From positions 1-7,776 of the forward strand of contig USJQ01000044.1 in NCBI GenBank assembly GCA_900554985.1: a stretch of 7,776 nt of DNA, written 5' to 3'. The DNA is from an uncultured Collinsella sp. Its GTDB lineage: Bacteria; Actinomycetota; Coriobacteriia; Coriobacteriales; Coriobacteriaceae. Position numbers and translations under genes: made by a program. A model generated the notes under the pieces. That model was not told where the DNA came from and made no database searches. It was given only the letters and a program-made list of their open reading frames with translations. This document shows positions 6,814 to 7,776 of the stretch, in pieces (position 1 is the stretch's first letter; every line of letters begins with the position of its first letter).

Positions 6814-6842
6814 AGCATACTAGAGTGTTTGCGGGGAGAATC
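6814..6842 (-). promoter_or_regulatory. Possible his operon promoter
   Basis: The minus strand carries TATGCT (6819-6814), a passable -10 box in a locally AT-rich stretch, with GATTCT 17 nt upstream (6842-6837) as a poor -35 match. It would start transcription near 6807, just before the leader hairpin. The position is sensible but the match is weak. TAGTAT or TAAAGT in the same stretch are alternative -10 boxes. Confidence 0.25.
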
Positions 6843-6880
6843 GTCCTCCTCGGCTCATAGCGTATTCATTTGGAAACATA

Positions 6881-6896
6881 GGGGAAAGCGTGTCCC
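6881..6896 (+). repeat. Solo copy of a 16-bp GCGGAAAGCACGTCCC-type repeat
   Basis: GGGGAAAGCGTGTCCC matches the arm of the neighbouring 7005-7020 copy at 13 of 16 positions and has the same orientation. No inverted partner lies next to it. It belongs to the repeat cluster in the 326-nt region between the isomerase gene and hisZG. Confidence 0.6.
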
Positions 6897-6914
6897 GCCC
6901 GCCAGCCAAAAACT

Positions 6915-6958
6915 GGGATGCGGTTTCCGGTTGAGGTCCTCAGCGGAAAGTGTGTCCT
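6915..6958. repeat. Diverged inverted pair of the 16-bp repeat
   Basis: GGGATGCGGTTTCCGG (6915-6930) and GCGGAAAGTGTGTCCT (6943-6958) each match the perfect pair at 6977-7020 at 12 of 16 positions and face each other. The 12-nt spacer holds TGAGGTCCTCA, itself nearly palindromic. A long imperfect stem with G:U pairs and a small bulge is possible. Pairing is kept while sequence drifts, which suggests an old copy of the element at 6977-7020. Confidence 0.6.
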
Positions 6959-6976
6959 ATTCTGAGCGCCTGTTCT

Positions 6977-7020
6977 GGGACGTGCTTTCCGCCAGAAGCC
7001 TCAAGCGGAAAGCACGTCCC
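6977..7020. repeat. Perfect 16-bp inverted repeat (REP-like hairpin)
   Basis: GGGACGTGCTTTCCGC (6977-6992) and GCGGAAAGCACGTCCC (7005-7020) are exact reverse complements around a 12-nt loop. Neither strand has a following T-run, so it is not a standard terminator, though it could protect the 3' end of the isomerase mRNA. With the copies at 6915-6958 and 6881-6896 it forms a cluster of one 16-bp unit, the usual look of a dispersed palindromic intergenic repeat. Confidence 0.8.
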
Positions 7021-7027
7021 GTTTCTC

Positions 7028-7044
7028 AAAAAGCGTCAAACGCC
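7028..7044 (-). terminator. Weak intrinsic terminator candidate for the isomerase gene
   Basis: In the transcript, GGCGTTTGACGC can form a 4-bp stem (GCGT/ACGC, plus a possible G:U) with a 3-nt loop, followed at once by five T. It begins 21 nt after the isomerase stop codon, a good position, but the stem is short. A further GGCGCC...GGCGCC palindrome (7050-7055 and 7068-7073) brackets the stop codon. It may take part in a larger fold. Confidence 0.3.
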
Positions 7045-7064
7045 AACTCGGCGCCCTGTCCCAC

Positions 7065-7776
7065 TTAGGCGCCAATCGCGCGTCGGTACTCCGCCATAAC
7101 CTGAGCGTCGGCTGCCGCGGGATTGGCGAAATAGCGCCAATCATAGGTCTCGGCCGAAACAACTCCGCGATAGCCGCGCGCCACCAGCCTATCCAGGTCG
7201 GCGCGCATATCGCGGTCGCCGTCACCCCAGGCAAGATGCGTCGTGCCATCTGCCGCAACATCGACAAAATGCACGTGGGCGACATCATCGCCAAGCAGAT
7301 CAAAATAATCGTCGATGGTATCCCCCGCCACCGCCATAGCGCCCAAATCCAGACACGCCTTAAGTGCCGGATGATCAACCGCCTCGATCATGCGCTTCGT
7401 ATCGGCCGCCGAGTTCACGATCATCGACTCAACCGGCTGTAGGGCCTCGAGCACCAGTCGCACGCCGCGCTCTCCCGCATGCTCGGCAATCGCACGCAGC
7501 ATCGAGGCGCTGCGACCCCACGCGTCCTCGATCGGCTCGTTCAAAAATGCCCAGCCGCTCGAGACCATGACCTGCTCGGCTCCAAGTTCCGCCGCGATAT
7601 CCACAACGTTCTTAAAGTACGCGAGCGTGCGAGTGCGCGCCTCATTCCCGCGCGCCGCGATATTCCACGGCTTGGGATTGTTCTGTTCGGGACAAAGCCC
7701 CACAATCCGAACCCCATACCGCTGTGATAGCTCCCGCACCTGCTCGAGCGAATCGTATCCATGGCAATCGACATAC
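7065..7776 (-). CDS. Sugar phosphate isomerase/epimerase-like TIM barrel protein (C-terminal part)
   Basis: The 236 visible residues run from the right window edge to a TAA at 7065; the N-terminus is outside the window. A GTG at 7739 is internal, because the frame continues upstream as YVDCHGYDSLEQV. The fold and motifs are those of the xylose-isomerase-like/AP endonuclease 2 superfamily, which includes tagatose 3-epimerase and hydroxypyruvate isomerase relatives. With Y at 7773-7775 as residue 1, the four expected metal ligands are Glu110 in LVLEALQP, Asp143 in CLDLGAMA, His169 (or His167) in AHVHFVD and Glu209 in SAETYDW. HLAWGDGDRDM between the last two resembles the substrate loop of the epimerases. 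It likely isomerises or epimerises a ketose or similar substrate in the cytoplasm, but which one cannot be told. A repeat-filled gap separates it from hisZG, so a link with histidine synthesis is not indicated. Confidence 0.85.
   Translation of the reverse strand, partial: YVDCHGYDSLEQVRELSQRYGVRIVGLCPEQNNPKPWNIAARGNEARTRTLAYFKNVVDIAAELGAEQVMVSSGWAFLNEPIEDAWGRSASMLRAIAEHAGERGVRLVLEALQPVESMIVNSAADTKRMIEAVDHPALKACLDLGAMAVAGDTIDDYFDLLGDDVAHVHFVDVAADGTTHLAWGDGDRDMRADLDRLVARGYRGVVSAETYDWRYFANPAAADAQVMAEYRRAIGA

Noticed and set aside
6881..7020. CRISPR array
   Set aside because: The repeats are only 16 bp, inverted as well as direct, and have no regular 30-40 nt spacers.
6829..7068. 79-codon plus-strand frame in the intergenic region
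   Set aside because: It runs through the repeat cluster, and its product is made of repeat-derived sequence with no domain or ribosome binding site.

Overview
The window is a high-GC bacterial segment whose genes all lie on the minus strand, so transcription runs from right to left. It holds most of a histidine biosynthesis operon. In transcription order this is a HisZ-HisG fusion, hisD, hisC, hisB, hisH, hisA and hisF (cut by the left edge). Upstream of it, at the right edge, lies the 3' part of an unrelated sugar phosphate isomerase/epimerase-like gene. The hisD-C-B-H-A-F order is the classical actinobacterial one. A short-form HisG that depends on HisZ is not typical of Streptomyces or Mycobacterium, which use a long HisG. 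Together with the strong GGAGG-type ribosome binding sites, this suggests a Coriobacteriia member, perhaps a Collinsella-like gut bacterium. That assignment is an inference from gene order and composition, not a database match.

Layout from right to left. Bases 7776-7065 encode the C-terminal part of a TIM-barrel isomerase. Bases 7064-6739 are non-coding: a weak terminator candidate, a cluster of related GGGAC...TTTCCGC repeats arranged as two hairpins plus a solo copy (7020-6881), a weak promoter candidate, and a perfect 12-bp hairpin (6805-6774) that would sit near the 5' end of the his mRNA. Bases 6738-5023 encode the HisZ-HisG fusion. A 105-nt gap with an 11-bp imperfect hairpin follows, then hisD, hisC and hisB packed with 0-1 nt spacing. 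A 79-nt gap carries a strong 15-bp inverted repeat, and then come hisH, hisA and hisF, coupled by a 4-nt overlap and a 3-nt gap.

The encoded enzymes cover PRPP + ATP condensation (HisZ-HisG), ProFAR isomerisation (HisA), the glutamine-dependent cyclase (HisH + HisF), IGP dehydration (HisB), transamination (HisC) and the final oxidation to histidine (HisD). HisI/HisE and histidinol-phosphate phosphatase are not in this window. HisB is the dehydratase domain only.

I see no wholly new system here. The points worth a second look are the HisZ-HisG fusion with an unusual cysteine cluster, the acidic insertion in HisH, the C-terminal extension of HisD, and the palindromic elements: two inside the operon, one in its leader, and a repeat cluster just upstream.
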